Made by a program: the position numbers and the translations under genes
Shown here: in pieces, positions 34,940 to 43,173 of the stretch
Layout of the letters: every line of letters starts with the position of its first letter
How positions within the stretch are numbered: position 1 is the stretch's first letter
Assembly: GCF_001519055.1 (NCBI RefSeq)
Contig: NZ_KQ954302.1
Location: 17,674 to 81,673 of the forward strand
From: Novosphingobium sp. Fuku2-ISO-50
GTDB taxonomy: Bacteria > Pseudomonadota > Alphaproteobacteria > Sphingomonadales > Sphingomonadaceae
Length of the DNA stretch: 64,000 bases
Reading direction: 5' to 3'
The notes under the pieces: generated by a model
Seen by the model: only the letters and a program-made list of their open reading frames with translations
Database searches by the model: none
What the model was told of the DNA's origin: nothing

Positions 34940-35053
34940 GAATCGGGAGCTTTCAACGATCTGCGTCGGCGGTGGGTGTATGCGGCGGCACATGCCATGG
35001 GCAAGCGGCCATTGCGCCAGTTCGGGCAGGCCCCTTTTTTTACAAACAGGCGC

Positions 35054-35096
35054 TTGACTCGCCGTTCCGACAACATGAATATGAATTCATATTCAT
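35054..35096 (+). promoter_or_regulatory. Promoter overlapped by a perfect 22-bp palindrome upstream of TonB receptor 4
   Basis: TTGACT (35054-35059) and GAATAT (35077-35082) are spaced 17 nt. The -10 box lies inside a perfect 22-bp palindrome at 35075-35096, whose left half is ATGAATATGAA. The palindrome is the most AT-rich segment in this part of the window and ends 18 nt before the chosen start codon. It is a strong candidate operator, most simply for the TetR protein at 39495 that ends this operon. Confidence 0.7.
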
Positions 35097-35114
35097 ATAA
35101 AGATGGGGGCAGAC

Positions 35115-37424
35115 ATGACCGGACAGCGCAGCGCACGGCTGAAACAGAGTTTGCGGATTGCTCCTTGCATCTGGCTCGGCCTTGCCGGGGCTCAGGCGCA
35201 GGCCGCCGAAGCCGAAGCCGGCCAACCGGCGGAAATCGTGGTCACCGCCACCCGCCATGCCGAACCTTTGTCCAAGATCGCCCAGAGCGTATCGGCGATG
35301 AACGAAAAGGCGCTCGACCAGCGCGGGATAAAGGGGATCGCCGACATCTCGACGATGACCCCCGGCGTCACGCTGAATCCCAATGGATTCGGATCGCAGG
35401 CGGACATCTCGATCCGCGGGATCAGCTCGCAGGTCGGCTCGGCCACGACCGGGATCTATGTCGACGACACGCCGATCCAGACGCGCGTCGTCGGCTATTC
35501 CTCGACGAACACCTATCCGATGGTGTTTGACCTCGACCGCGTCGAAGTGTTGCGCGGCCCGCAAGGCACGCTCTTCGGCAGCGGGGCCGAAGGCGGCGCG
35601 ATCCGCTTCATCACCCCCGAGCCCAGCCTGAATGCGGTATCGGCCTATGGCCGCGCCGAAGTGTCCGCGACCAAGGGCGGCGATGCGAGCGGGGAAATCG
35701 GCGTGGCGCTCGGCGCACCGATCATCGCGGGCAAGCTGGGCTTTCGCGCCAGCATCTGGACCCAGCACGAAGGCGGCTATATCGACCGTCAGAACATGAA
35801 CCCTGCCCTCAATGGACAGGCCCCGATCGAGCGCAACGCCAATCACACCGACAGCGTCGTCGGCCGGTTTGCGGCAACCTGGAAACCCGCCGACAATCTC
35901 AGCATCAGCCCGTCGGTGCTGGTCCAGGATCGCAAGGTCCACGACATCAGCACGTTCTGGGAGGGCTATGAGGGGCAGGACGGCGGGCACTTGCTCAACG
36001 GTCAGCCGCTGGCCCAGCCCGATCACGATACCTTTGTCCTGCCCGCGATCCGCATTCAGCTCGATCTGCCGGGGGTCAACCTGATCTCGAACACCTCGTA
36101 CTTCGACCGGGTCGACAATGCGATCGACGACTATTCGACGCTGATCCCGGCGATCTTTTCCCCGCCGAACAATTTCGTGGCGGGCGACACCGGCTATTCC
36201 GCTTATGCGGCGATGCGCAATGTGCAGACGTCGTGGACCGAGGAACTGCGCGCCCAATCGACCGATCGCGCCACACGGCTGTCGTGGGTGGCGGGGCTGT
36301 TCCTGTCGACTTCGCAGCAGCGGTCCCACGAAGCCATCTCCGATCCGAAATTCGGCGAAGTGCTCGGCGGTTCGCCGCAGGACGTGATGGGCCAGCCGCT
36401 GATCGACAACCAATATTCGCTGATCGCGCAAAGCACGGGCCAGGATCGCCAGGCGGCGGTGTTCGGCGAGCTGAACTATCATCTGACCGACAAGCTGAAA
36501 GTCACGGCGGGGCTGCGTGTCGCGGTGGCGACCTTTATCGGCGAAGGATCGTCGACCGGCCCGTTCGCCGGCGCGACGATCATCGCGCCGCGCACGTCGA
36601 CCACCGAAACGCCGGTCACGCCCAAGTTTGCGCTGGCCTATCAGGCCAACCCCGGCACCCTGCTCTATGCCACGGCCGCCAAAGGCTATCGCATCGGCGG
36701 GTCGAATGCGCCGCTGTCGGATTTCTGCGACATCGGGGCGCAGGGCTATTCCAGCGTCCCGCTGACCTATCGCTCGGACAGCCTGTGGAGCTATGAACTC
36801 GGGGCCAAGACCAAGCTGTTCGACCGCCATCTCGAAATTGCCGCCAGCGCCTATCACGTCAACTGGAGCAACATTCAACAGCTGATCTATGTCAGCAATT
36901 GCGGTCAGCAGTTTGTCGACAATCTCGGCAAGGCAAAGTCCAACGGCTTTGATGCGCAGATCACGATCCGACCGTTCGACGGTTTCACCCTCGAAGGCGC
37001 CATCGGCTATACCAGCGCAACGTTTACCCAGACCATCCCGTATCTGGTGCAAAAGGGCGACCATATCGACACCCAGCCGTGGTCGGGCACGGTCGGTGCA
37101 ACCTATGAACGGGCGCTGTCCAGCGCGGCGCAGAGCTATGCGCGGGTCGATTATACCTATCATTCGCGGTCGTCGACCACGCCCCTGCTCGACACGGCCA
37201 ACGGCGGCTATGATGCGGCGGCGGTTCCGGCACCGCAGACCCAGCTCGTCAATCTGCGCGCCGGGGTTCGCTTTGGCCGCGCCGACGTGTCGGCGTTCGT
37301 CAACAACCTGTTCAATTCACGGCCTTTGCTCACGCGCTATTCCGAAGTGCTGGGCAATTCGGTGCACCGCGATTTCACCTTCCGCCCAATGACCGCCGGG
37401 CTGACCGCGACTTATCGCTATTGA
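35115..37424 (+). CDS. TonB-dependent outer-membrane receptor 4 (769 aa)
   Basis: Receptor with signal peptide IAPCIWLGLAGAQAQA, TonB-box-like AEIVVTATR, plug motif VEVLRGPQGTLFGSGAEGGA and a barrel ending in TATYRY. It has the VLRGPQGTLFG wording instead of ALSGPQGTLFG and lacks the C-terminal Cys pair, so it is not of the receptor 1/2/5 subgroup. The ATG at 35115 has GGGGGC upstream; the ATG at 35103 is the alternative. It forms an operon with the amidohydrolase and TetR genes that follow, suggesting import of that enzyme's substrate. Confidence 0.88.
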   Translation: MTGQRSARLKQSLRIAPCIWLGLAGAQAQAAEAEAGQPAEIVVTATRHAEPLSKIAQSVSAMNEKALDQRGIKGIADISTMTPGVTLNPNGFGSQADISIRGISSQVGSATTGIYVDDTPIQTRVVGYSSTNTYPMVFDLDRVEVLRGPQGTLFGSGAEGGAIRFITPEPSLNAVSAYGRAEVSATKGGDASGEIGVALGAPIIAGKLGFRASIWTQHEGGYIDRQNMNPALNGQAPIERNANHTDSVVGRFAATWKPADNLSISPSVLVQDRKVHDISTFWEGYEGQDGGHLLNGQPLAQPDHDTFVLPAIRIQLDLPGVNLISNTSYFDRVDNAIDDYSTLIPAIFSPPNNFVAGDTGYSAYAAMRNVQTSWTEELRAQSTDRATRLSWVAGLFLSTSQQRSHEAISDPKFGEVLGGSPQDVMGQPLIDNQYSLIAQSTGQDRQAAVFGELNYHLTDKLKVTAGLRVAVATFIGEGSSTGPFAGATIIAPRTSTTETPVTPKFALAYQANPGTLLYATAAKGYRIGGSNAPLSDFCDIGAQGYSSVPLTYRSDSLWSYELGAKTKLFDRHLEIAASAYHVNWSNIQQLIYVSNCGQQFVDNLGKAKSNGFDAQITIRPFDGFTLEGAIGYTSATFTQTIPYLVQKGDHIDTQPWSGTVGATYERALSSAAQSYARVDYTYHSRSSTTPLLDTANGGYDAAAVPAPQTQLVNLRAGVRFGRADVSAFVNNLFNSRPLLTRYSEVLGNSVHRDFTFRPMTAGLTATYRY

Positions 37425-37459
37425 CCTGCCAAAGACTGTCAGGAAACAAGGGAAAGACC

Positions 37460-39466
37460 ATGAACATCAAGGCAATTCTGCTGGCCGGGGCAGGCCTTTG
37501 CGCCGGCCCGGCGATGGCCGCAGCGCCCGCCGATCTGGTCATCGACCATGCGCGGATCGTTACCGAAGACCAGTCGCGCCCAAGTGCAGAGGCGGTGGCC
37601 GTGCGCGATGGACGCATCGTCTATGTCGGCGATCATCAGGGGGCGCTGGCCTTTGTCGGCGACCGCACCACGGTCGAGGATGCCGGTGGACGCGTCGTGC
37701 TGCCCGGGCTGGTCGATGCGCATATTCATCCGCTGGCGACCGCCGACGTCCCGTCATGCACGCTCGATTCCCGACCGATCAGCCTGAAGGATCTCGCGCC
37801 GTTCGTGCAGGAATGCATTCGCCGCTTTCAGATCAAGCCCGGCGAATGGGTCGCCGTGTCGCAGTGGAATTTCTCGCAAGGCAACGAACCCGGCCCCGAA
37901 GCCGCCAATTTCCGCGCCGCGCTCGACCGCGCATCGCGCGACCATCCGGTCGCCTTGCTCGGCAATGACGGCCACCATGGCGCCTATAACAGCATGGCAC
38001 TGGCCAAAGCGCGAAACGCGATGGGCAAAGTCGTCGGATTCAGCAAGGCGACGCTGGCCGGCGATCTGGCCGACTATGTCAAGCTGGTCGGGGTCGATCA
38101 GGCCGGAGAACCCGACGGCACGGTCAACGAAGATGCGCGCGTGGCGCTCGGCTCCCCCGACCTGCTGACGGTCAATTTCGCCGCAATCATGCAACACCCC
38201 GAAAAAGTGCCCGAGCGCCTCGCCAGTTCGGGGATTACCGCCGTGCAGGATGCCTATGTCACGCCGGCGATGCTGCCCTATTACGATCTTTTGCGTCAGT
38301 CGGGAAAAATGTCGTTCCGCGTCAATCTGATGCAGCTTTACAATCCGGAAGAGTTCCGCACGGCCAACGGCGCGATCGATTATCAGGCGGTGGTCGATCA
38401 GGCCCGGTCGATCCGCACGAAATATGCAGGCGACGACCTGATCCGGGCCGAAGCGATCAAGATTTTCGCCGACGGCGTGCTGGAGGGCAATCCCTATGCC
38501 AACCCGCCGACGCTGCCCGATGCGCCCTCGCTCAAACCCTATCTGCAGCCCATCTTCGGCCCCGGCGCCGATGGCAAGCTGATCGTCAAGGGCTATGTCG
38601 ATACCGGCTCGGCCCTGTGCGCCACCGTGCGCGCCAATCCGGCGAAATTTTCCGACGCGGCGACCGCGGCGGCCTTTGCGCGCGCGCATGGCTACACGCC
38701 TGCCCAATGCACGATCAGTTCCGGCCGGTTGCAGCATGACCGTCAGGTGATCCTCGATTATGCCCGGGCCGCGCATCTGGCCGGTTTCACCCTGCATATC
38801 CATGCGATTGCCGATGCGGCAGTGCGCACCGCGATCGACGCGATCGAAGGCGCGCGCGCGGCCGATGGCAACGATCACCTGCCCGATACCATCGCGCACT
38901 TGCAGATCGTGGCGCCCGAAGACGTCGCCCGCATCGGCAAGGATCACCTGTTTCTGGCCTACACGTATAGTTGGGCCAATGTCGAACCCGAGTATGACCT
39001 GGCAGTCGTCCCCTTTTTCGAGCGGATCACCGGCACCGGCTACAAGGCCTTTCACAACCCGGATTCCTATTACGAGCGGCAGTTCTATCCGGTGCGCCAG
39101 ACACGCGACGCGGGCGGGATACTGGTTGCCGGGTCCGACGCCCCGGTCAACACGCCCGATCCGCAGCCGTTCGTAAACATGCAACTGGCCGTGACCCGCG
39201 CCGTTCCGGGGCAGCCCCCGGCCAATCCGGCAGAGCGGATCGCGCTGAGCCAGGTCTTGCAGGCCTATACCATCGACGGCGCGCGGGCGATGGGTCGCGA
39301 TCGCGAATTCGGATCGATCACCATGGGCAAATCGGCCGATTTCATCCTGATCGATCAGGACATTCTCGACCTCGAGCATCAGGCCAAGCCCGAGGCGATC
39401 GGCAAGACCCGCGTGCTGAAAACATGGTTCCGGGGCAAGCTGGTTTACACCAGGCCCAACGCATGA
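37460..39466 (+). CDS. Exported amidohydrolase 2 (YtcJ-like, amidohydrolase 3 family)
   Basis: A 668-aa hydrolase with a signal peptide (AILLAGAGLCAGPAMA). The metal site includes VDAHIHP (H88, H90), FTLHIHAIADAAVR and VAGSDAPVNTP. It is about 70 residues longer than the other two copies because of an insert around residues 360-430 with YLQPIFGPGADGKLIVKGYV. AAGGGAAAG precedes the ATG at 37460. Downstream of receptor 4 and upstream of a TetR gene; the operon suggests inducible uptake and hydrolysis of one amide-type substrate class. Confidence 0.85.
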   Translation: MNIKAILLAGAGLCAGPAMAAAPADLVIDHARIVTEDQSRPSAEAVAVRDGRIVYVGDHQGALAFVGDRTTVEDAGGRVVLPGLVDAHIHPLATADVPSCTLDSRPISLKDLAPFVQECIRRFQIKPGEWVAVSQWNFSQGNEPGPEAANFRAALDRASRDHPVALLGNDGHHGAYNSMALAKARNAMGKVVGFSKATLAGDLADYVKLVGVDQAGEPDGTVNEDARVALGSPDLLTVNFAAIMQHPEKVPERLASSGITAVQDAYVTPAMLPYYDLLRQSGKMSFRVNLMQLYNPEEFRTANGAIDYQAVVDQARSIRTKYAGDDLIRAEAIKIFADGVLEGNPYANPPTLPDAPSLKPYLQPIFGPGADGKLIVKGYVDTGSALCATVRANPAKFSDAATAAAFARAHGYTPAQCTISSGRLQHDRQVILDYARAAHLAGFTLHIHAIADAAVRTAIDAIEGARAADGNDHLPDTIAHLQIVAPEDVARIGKDHLFLAYTYSWANVEPEYDLAVVPFFERITGTGYKAFHNPDSYYERQFYPVRQTRDAGGILVAGSDAPVNTPDPQPFVNMQLAVTRAVPGQPPANPAERIALSQVLQAYTIDGARAMGRDREFGSITMGKSADFILIDQDILDLEHQAKPEAIGKTRVLKTWFRGKLVYTRPNA

Positions 39467-39494
39467 CAGGAGGCCGCGCAAGGAGACTCTGCGC

Positions 39495-40202
39495 GTGATC
39501 AAGCCTGTCGCCCGGGCCGGGCGCAACCTCGAACAGCGAACCTTGCCCGTACAGCAACGCGGAACGCGCACGCTCGACGCGATCCTCGAGGCGGCGCACC
39601 ATATCCTCAAGACCGAAGGGATCGACGGACTGTCCACCCAGTCCGTCGCCCGACAGTCGCGCGTCGCGGTGGGCACGGTCTATCGCCTCTTTCCCAACAA
39701 GGAGGCGATCGTCTGCAAGGTCTATGAAAACAAGATCGCCACGGTCCGCGCGATGGGCGAGGAAACGCGGCTGGCCGTGCGCCCGGATGACGACTGGCGC
39801 GCGGCGTTGACCGCCTATATCCGCGCGCTCAAGGCCGCCGAACAAAGCGTCGATTTTGACCAGAGCCTGGCCAACGCGGTCTTCCTGATCCCGGAAATCC
39901 AGCGGCTCGACGTGCTCCATGCGATCGATCTGGCGCAGCGCCTGGTCGAACTGCTGCTGATGCTCGGGGCGAAATGGAGCGATGCGGCGCTGTTCGATCT
40001 GGCCATGACGCTCTACTGCCTGGACGGAACTTCGTGGCAATATGCCCGGACTTGCGGCGCGGCCAACGCAACACTGAGCGAACGGCTGCTGAATTGCACC
40101 ATCACGCTTGTCGAACCGGCCATGCGCGGCGATCCCGAACCGACCGGGCACGGGATGGACCGCGATCGGCTGTTGGCCGAATACGCCCACACCAGAGCCT
40201 GA
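39495..40202 (+). CDS. TetR-family regulator, probable local repressor of the receptor 4 operon
   Basis: A 235-aa regulator with a standard TetR HTH (AILEAAHHILKTEGIDGLST, then SRVAVGTVYRLFPNKEAIV). The start is a GTG at 39495 with AAGGAG about 10 nt upstream; no closer ATG exists. The gene lies 28 nt after amidohydrolase 2. The 22-bp palindrome at the head of this operon is the obvious target, which would give autoregulation. Convergent with the M42 gene. Confidence 0.85.
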   Translation: MIKPVARAGRNLEQRTLPVQQRGTRTLDAILEAAHHILKTEGIDGLSTQSVARQSRVAVGTVYRLFPNKEAIVCKVYENKIATVRAMGEETRLAVRPDDDWRAALTAYIRALKAAEQSVDFDQSLANAVFLIPEIQRLDVLHAIDLAQRLVELLLMLGAKWSDAALFDLAMTLYCLDGTSWQYARTCGAANATLSERLLNCTITLVEPAMRGDPEPTGHGMDRDRLLAEYAHTRA

Positions 40203-40226
40203 TCAGGCCATGCCCGATGGGCCGGA

Positions 40227-41360
40227 TCAGGGCGTAAAGTCGCGCAGTTCCGCCACCGTCCGGGCATCGAGCCGCCGCAACAGCGCGACCACCAGATCGA
40301 CCGTCCGATCGAAATCGCGGCGGTTGATCACCCCGGTATGGACATGGGTATACCGCGCCGGAACGACCAGATTGACCGTCGGCGCCCCGCCGCCCACGGT
40401 CTGCATTTCGGCGGAATCATCGCCATAGCCCTGCACCAGGTCGACTTGCAGCGGCACGCCCGCATCGGCGGCGACCTTGCGGATCAGCGCGACCAGCTTG
40501 CGATTGGGCAGCGCGCTGCTGTCAAACAGAAACACGCCCGGCCCGGCCCCCAGTCTGACTTGTGATTCCTCGGGATGCGCGCCGCCGGAATCGCCGGTGA
40601 CCCCGCCTTCGATCGCGATGCCGATGTCGGGATGAACGATCGCGCTCGACGCGCGTGCCCCGCGCAGGCCGATTTCTTCCTGCACGGTGGCGACAAAGAA
40701 AATCTGGTTGGGATGGCCGAGTTGTTTGAGCCGCTCCATCGCCAGCAACAGCACCGCGCAACCCACGCGATCGTCCCACGCCTTGCCCGCATAGTTGCCG
40801 GTGCCGTTGAGATCCTGAAACCCGCTGTCGGGAACCACCGGATCGCCCGGAGCAATCCCCAGTGCCGCGACCTCGCCCGCCGTTCTTGCCCCGACGTCGA
40901 GAAACACCTGATCGCGCTTGATCAGCGCGCCGCGCTCTTCGGCGGGGGCGAGGTGAATGTCGCGGATCGAGCTGACCGCGTGGACCGGGCCCTTGCTGCC
41001 GATGATCACCCAGCGTTGCCCCGCGAGCGCCTGATCGAGCCAGCCGCCGAGCATCTGCATCGACACGAAGCCATCGGGCGTGACCCGGCGCAAGACCCCG
41101 CCCAGTTCGTCCATATGCGCATCGAGCATGATCCGCGGGCCGCTGCTGCCCTGACGCGCGATGACCGAGCCGAGCCCGTCATAGCGCAGATCATCGGCGA
41201 GCGGCTTCATGCGCGGCACCATGATCGCGCGCACCGCTTCCTCGAAACCCGATGGGCCGGGCGCTTCGCTCAGCTCGCGCAACAGCGCCTCGGTCGGGTC
41301 CGCCGCCAGCGCGGGGCTGGTGCAGCCGAGCAAGAGCGCGGCGCAGATCGACTTTCGCAT
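40227..41360 (-). CDS. M42-family aminopeptidase with an export signal
   Basis: A 377-aa co-catalytic zinc aminopeptidase. Zinc ligands are recognisable in MLDAHMDELGG (H82, D84), GKAWDDRVGC and ATVQEEIGLRG. M42 enzymes are normally cytosolic tetrahedral complexes, yet this one begins MRKSICAALLLGCTSPALAA, which reads as a Sec signal or a lipoprotein signal with LLGC as lipobox. It is the last of three minus-strand hydrolase genes after the penicillin-acylase-like gene and amidohydrolase 3, 15 nt downstream of the latter. Confidence 0.85.
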   Translation of the reverse strand: MRKSICAALLLGCTSPALAADPTEALLRELSEAPGPSGFEEAVRAIMVPRMKPLADDLRYDGLGSVIARQGSSGPRIMLDAHMDELGGVLRRVTPDGFVSMQMLGGWLDQALAGQRWVIIGSKGPVHAVSSIRDIHLAPAEERGALIKRDQVFLDVGARTAGEVAALGIAPGDPVVPDSGFQDLNGTGNYAGKAWDDRVGCAVLLLAMERLKQLGHPNQIFFVATVQEEIGLRGARASSAIVHPDIGIAIEGGVTGDSGGAHPEESQVRLGAGPGVFLFDSSALPNRKLVALIRKVAADAGVPLQVDLVQGYGDDSAEMQTVGGGAPTVNLVVPARYTHVHTGVINRRDFDRTVDLVVALLRRLDARTVAELRDFTP

Positions 41361-41375
41361 CGGGCAGCCTTTCCC

Positions 41376-43112
41376 TCAGGGGTGGGTGTAGACCTGTTTG
41401 CCGCCGACAAAGGTCATCGCGACATGGCCGTCGAGAAACCCTTGCGGATCGGCGGTCAGCGGATCGAACGACAGCACGATCATGTCGGCCAGCTTGCCCG
41501 GTTCGAGCGTGCCCTTGTCATGCTCTTCGCGCGACAGATAGGCGCCATTGGCCGTGTACATGCGGATCGCCTCGGCGCGCCCGACCGCCTCTTCGGCACC
41601 GTGGACCGTGCCGCTCGGCCCTTTGCGCGTGATCGCGGCATAGAGCCCGACCAAGGGCCCGACCGGCAGGTTGTCGCTGCTGAAGGCCATGAAAATGCCG
41701 AATTTGTGCGCCGGGGTCGCGATCGGATTGTTGTGTTCCAGCCGCCAGTCGTCGAGCAGCGCGGCATAGCGGTTTTCAAGATTGTAGAGAAAGTTCGGCT
41801 GCTGCGCGATCCAGATGTGATCGCGCGCCATCGTCGCCATCGTCGCATCGGGCGGCATGATCGTGAAATGGTCGGTAAACCAGCGGCGATCATCGGGCGC
41901 GTGCGCGGGATCGGGGATCGTTTCGAGCGATCGGGCATAAGCGTTGACGGTCTGCACGATCGCGGCATCGCCGATGCAATGCAGCCCCATCTGCCAGCCG
42001 AGCCGATTGGCGGTGTCGACCATGTCCTGCAATTCGGCATCGCTGTAGCGGCCCTTGCCGCGAAAACCCGGCTGCCCCTTGTAATCGACCAGCAACCACG
42101 CGGTCGGCCCGGTAAAGCCCCCGTCGACAAGGTTTTCGCCGATCGCGCCGAGCCGGACGCGATCATCGCCATAGCCGGTGTGATGGGGAAACGCCTTGAG
42201 CCGATCCGCGCCGGGATAGGAGATATACATCGTCAGGCGCGGCAGACGATCGCCCATTTCGGCATAGAGCGCGCGCGCACGGGCAAACGTCATCTGGCCG
42301 CTGGCGACTTCTTCGCCGGGCTTTGACGCGGCAATCCCGCCCTGCCCCACCGGCTCGTCATCGATATTCCCGCTGGCATCGTGAAAACTGGTGATGCCGA
42401 GCGCCAGAAAGTCCTGCAAGGTGCGGATCATCGGCGCTTTCATCTCGGCCCAGGTCGGTCGCGGGATAAAGCGCGCAACGATGTCCTGCCGTTCGCGGAT
42501 CACCCCGGCCGGTTCGCCGGTCGCATCATGCTCGATCAGCCCACCTTTGGGATCGGGGGTGTTACGGTCGATCCCGGCGATTTTCAGCGCCATGGAATTG
42601 GCCGTTGCCGAATGTGCCCCGGCGCGCACCAGCAGGACCGGATTGTTCGGCGCGGCGGCATCGAGATCGGCGCGGGTCAGATTGCGCTTTTCGGCAAGCG
42701 CCGCTTCCTGCCAGCCATAGCCGGTGATCCATTTGCCGGGGCCCAGCTCCGCCGCTTTCTTGCGCACCATGGCCTGAATCTCGACGATCGAATGCGCCGT
42801 CAGCGGATTGATGTCGCTCGGCCCCACCGGAATCGGATGGAGATGGGTATCGATGAACCCCGGCAGCAGCGTCGCTCCGTGCAGGTCGATCACTTGGCGC
42901 GCGCTGTAACGATCGAGCACATCCTCGCCCCCCGTCGCGACAATCCGCCCACCGCGCACGGCAACGGCGGATCGCATCGAAAAGGCCGCATCGACAGTCA
43001 ACACCTGCCCATCGTGAAGAATGAGATCGACCGCCTCTTTCGCCTGCACCGCCACCGGAATCAGGCTCGCCCCCAACAACAGTGCCGCGAGCGTCCGTTT
43101 CGCCGTGTTCAT
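41376..43112 (-). CDS. Exported amidohydrolase 3 (YtcJ-like, amidohydrolase 3 family)
   Basis: A 578-aa hydrolase with a signal peptide (TLAALLLGASLIPVAVQA). Metal-site residues are in FIDTHLHP (H90, H92), GLHCIGDAAIVQ and the late FSSDNLPVGP. AGAGGGG lies 7-13 nt before the ATG at 43112; the ATG at 43118 is the alternative. Placed between an Ntn amide hydrolase and an M42 peptidase in one minus-strand operon. The substrate is unknown. Confidence 0.85.
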   Translation of the reverse strand: MNTAKRTLAALLLGASLIPVAVQAKEAVDLILHDGQVLTVDAAFSMRSAVAVRGGRIVATGGEDVLDRYSARQVIDLHGATLLPGFIDTHLHPIPVGPSDINPLTAHSIVEIQAMVRKKAAELGPGKWITGYGWQEAALAEKRNLTRADLDAAAPNNPVLLVRAGAHSATANSMALKIAGIDRNTPDPKGGLIEHDATGEPAGVIRERQDIVARFIPRPTWAEMKAPMIRTLQDFLALGITSFHDASGNIDDEPVGQGGIAASKPGEEVASGQMTFARARALYAEMGDRLPRLTMYISYPGADRLKAFPHHTGYGDDRVRLGAIGENLVDGGFTGPTAWLLVDYKGQPGFRGKGRYSDAELQDMVDTANRLGWQMGLHCIGDAAIVQTVNAYARSLETIPDPAHAPDDRRWFTDHFTIMPPDATMATMARDHIWIAQQPNFLYNLENRYAALLDDWRLEHNNPIATPAHKFGIFMAFSSDNLPVGPLVGLYAAITRKGPSGTVHGAEEAVGRAEAIRMYTANGAYLSREEHDKGTLEPGKLADMIVLSFDPLTADPQGFLDGHVAMTFVGGKQVYTHP

Positions 43113-43173
43113 CGCCATCCCCTCTGCTGAAACCGGCGCAGCATGACGCGTGTAGCGGCCCGGAGCAAGAATG

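Noticed and set aside
32213..35530. A 1105-codon plus-strand open frame opposite the M16 peptidase
   Set aside because: It is antisense to the HxxEH-bearing peptidase and runs into TonB receptor 4 in the wrong frame; the composition is typical of an antisense shadow.
37754..39676. A 640-codon minus-strand open frame opposite amidohydrolase 2
   Set aside because: The plus strand carries the signal peptide and metal-binding motifs; the minus frame has none.
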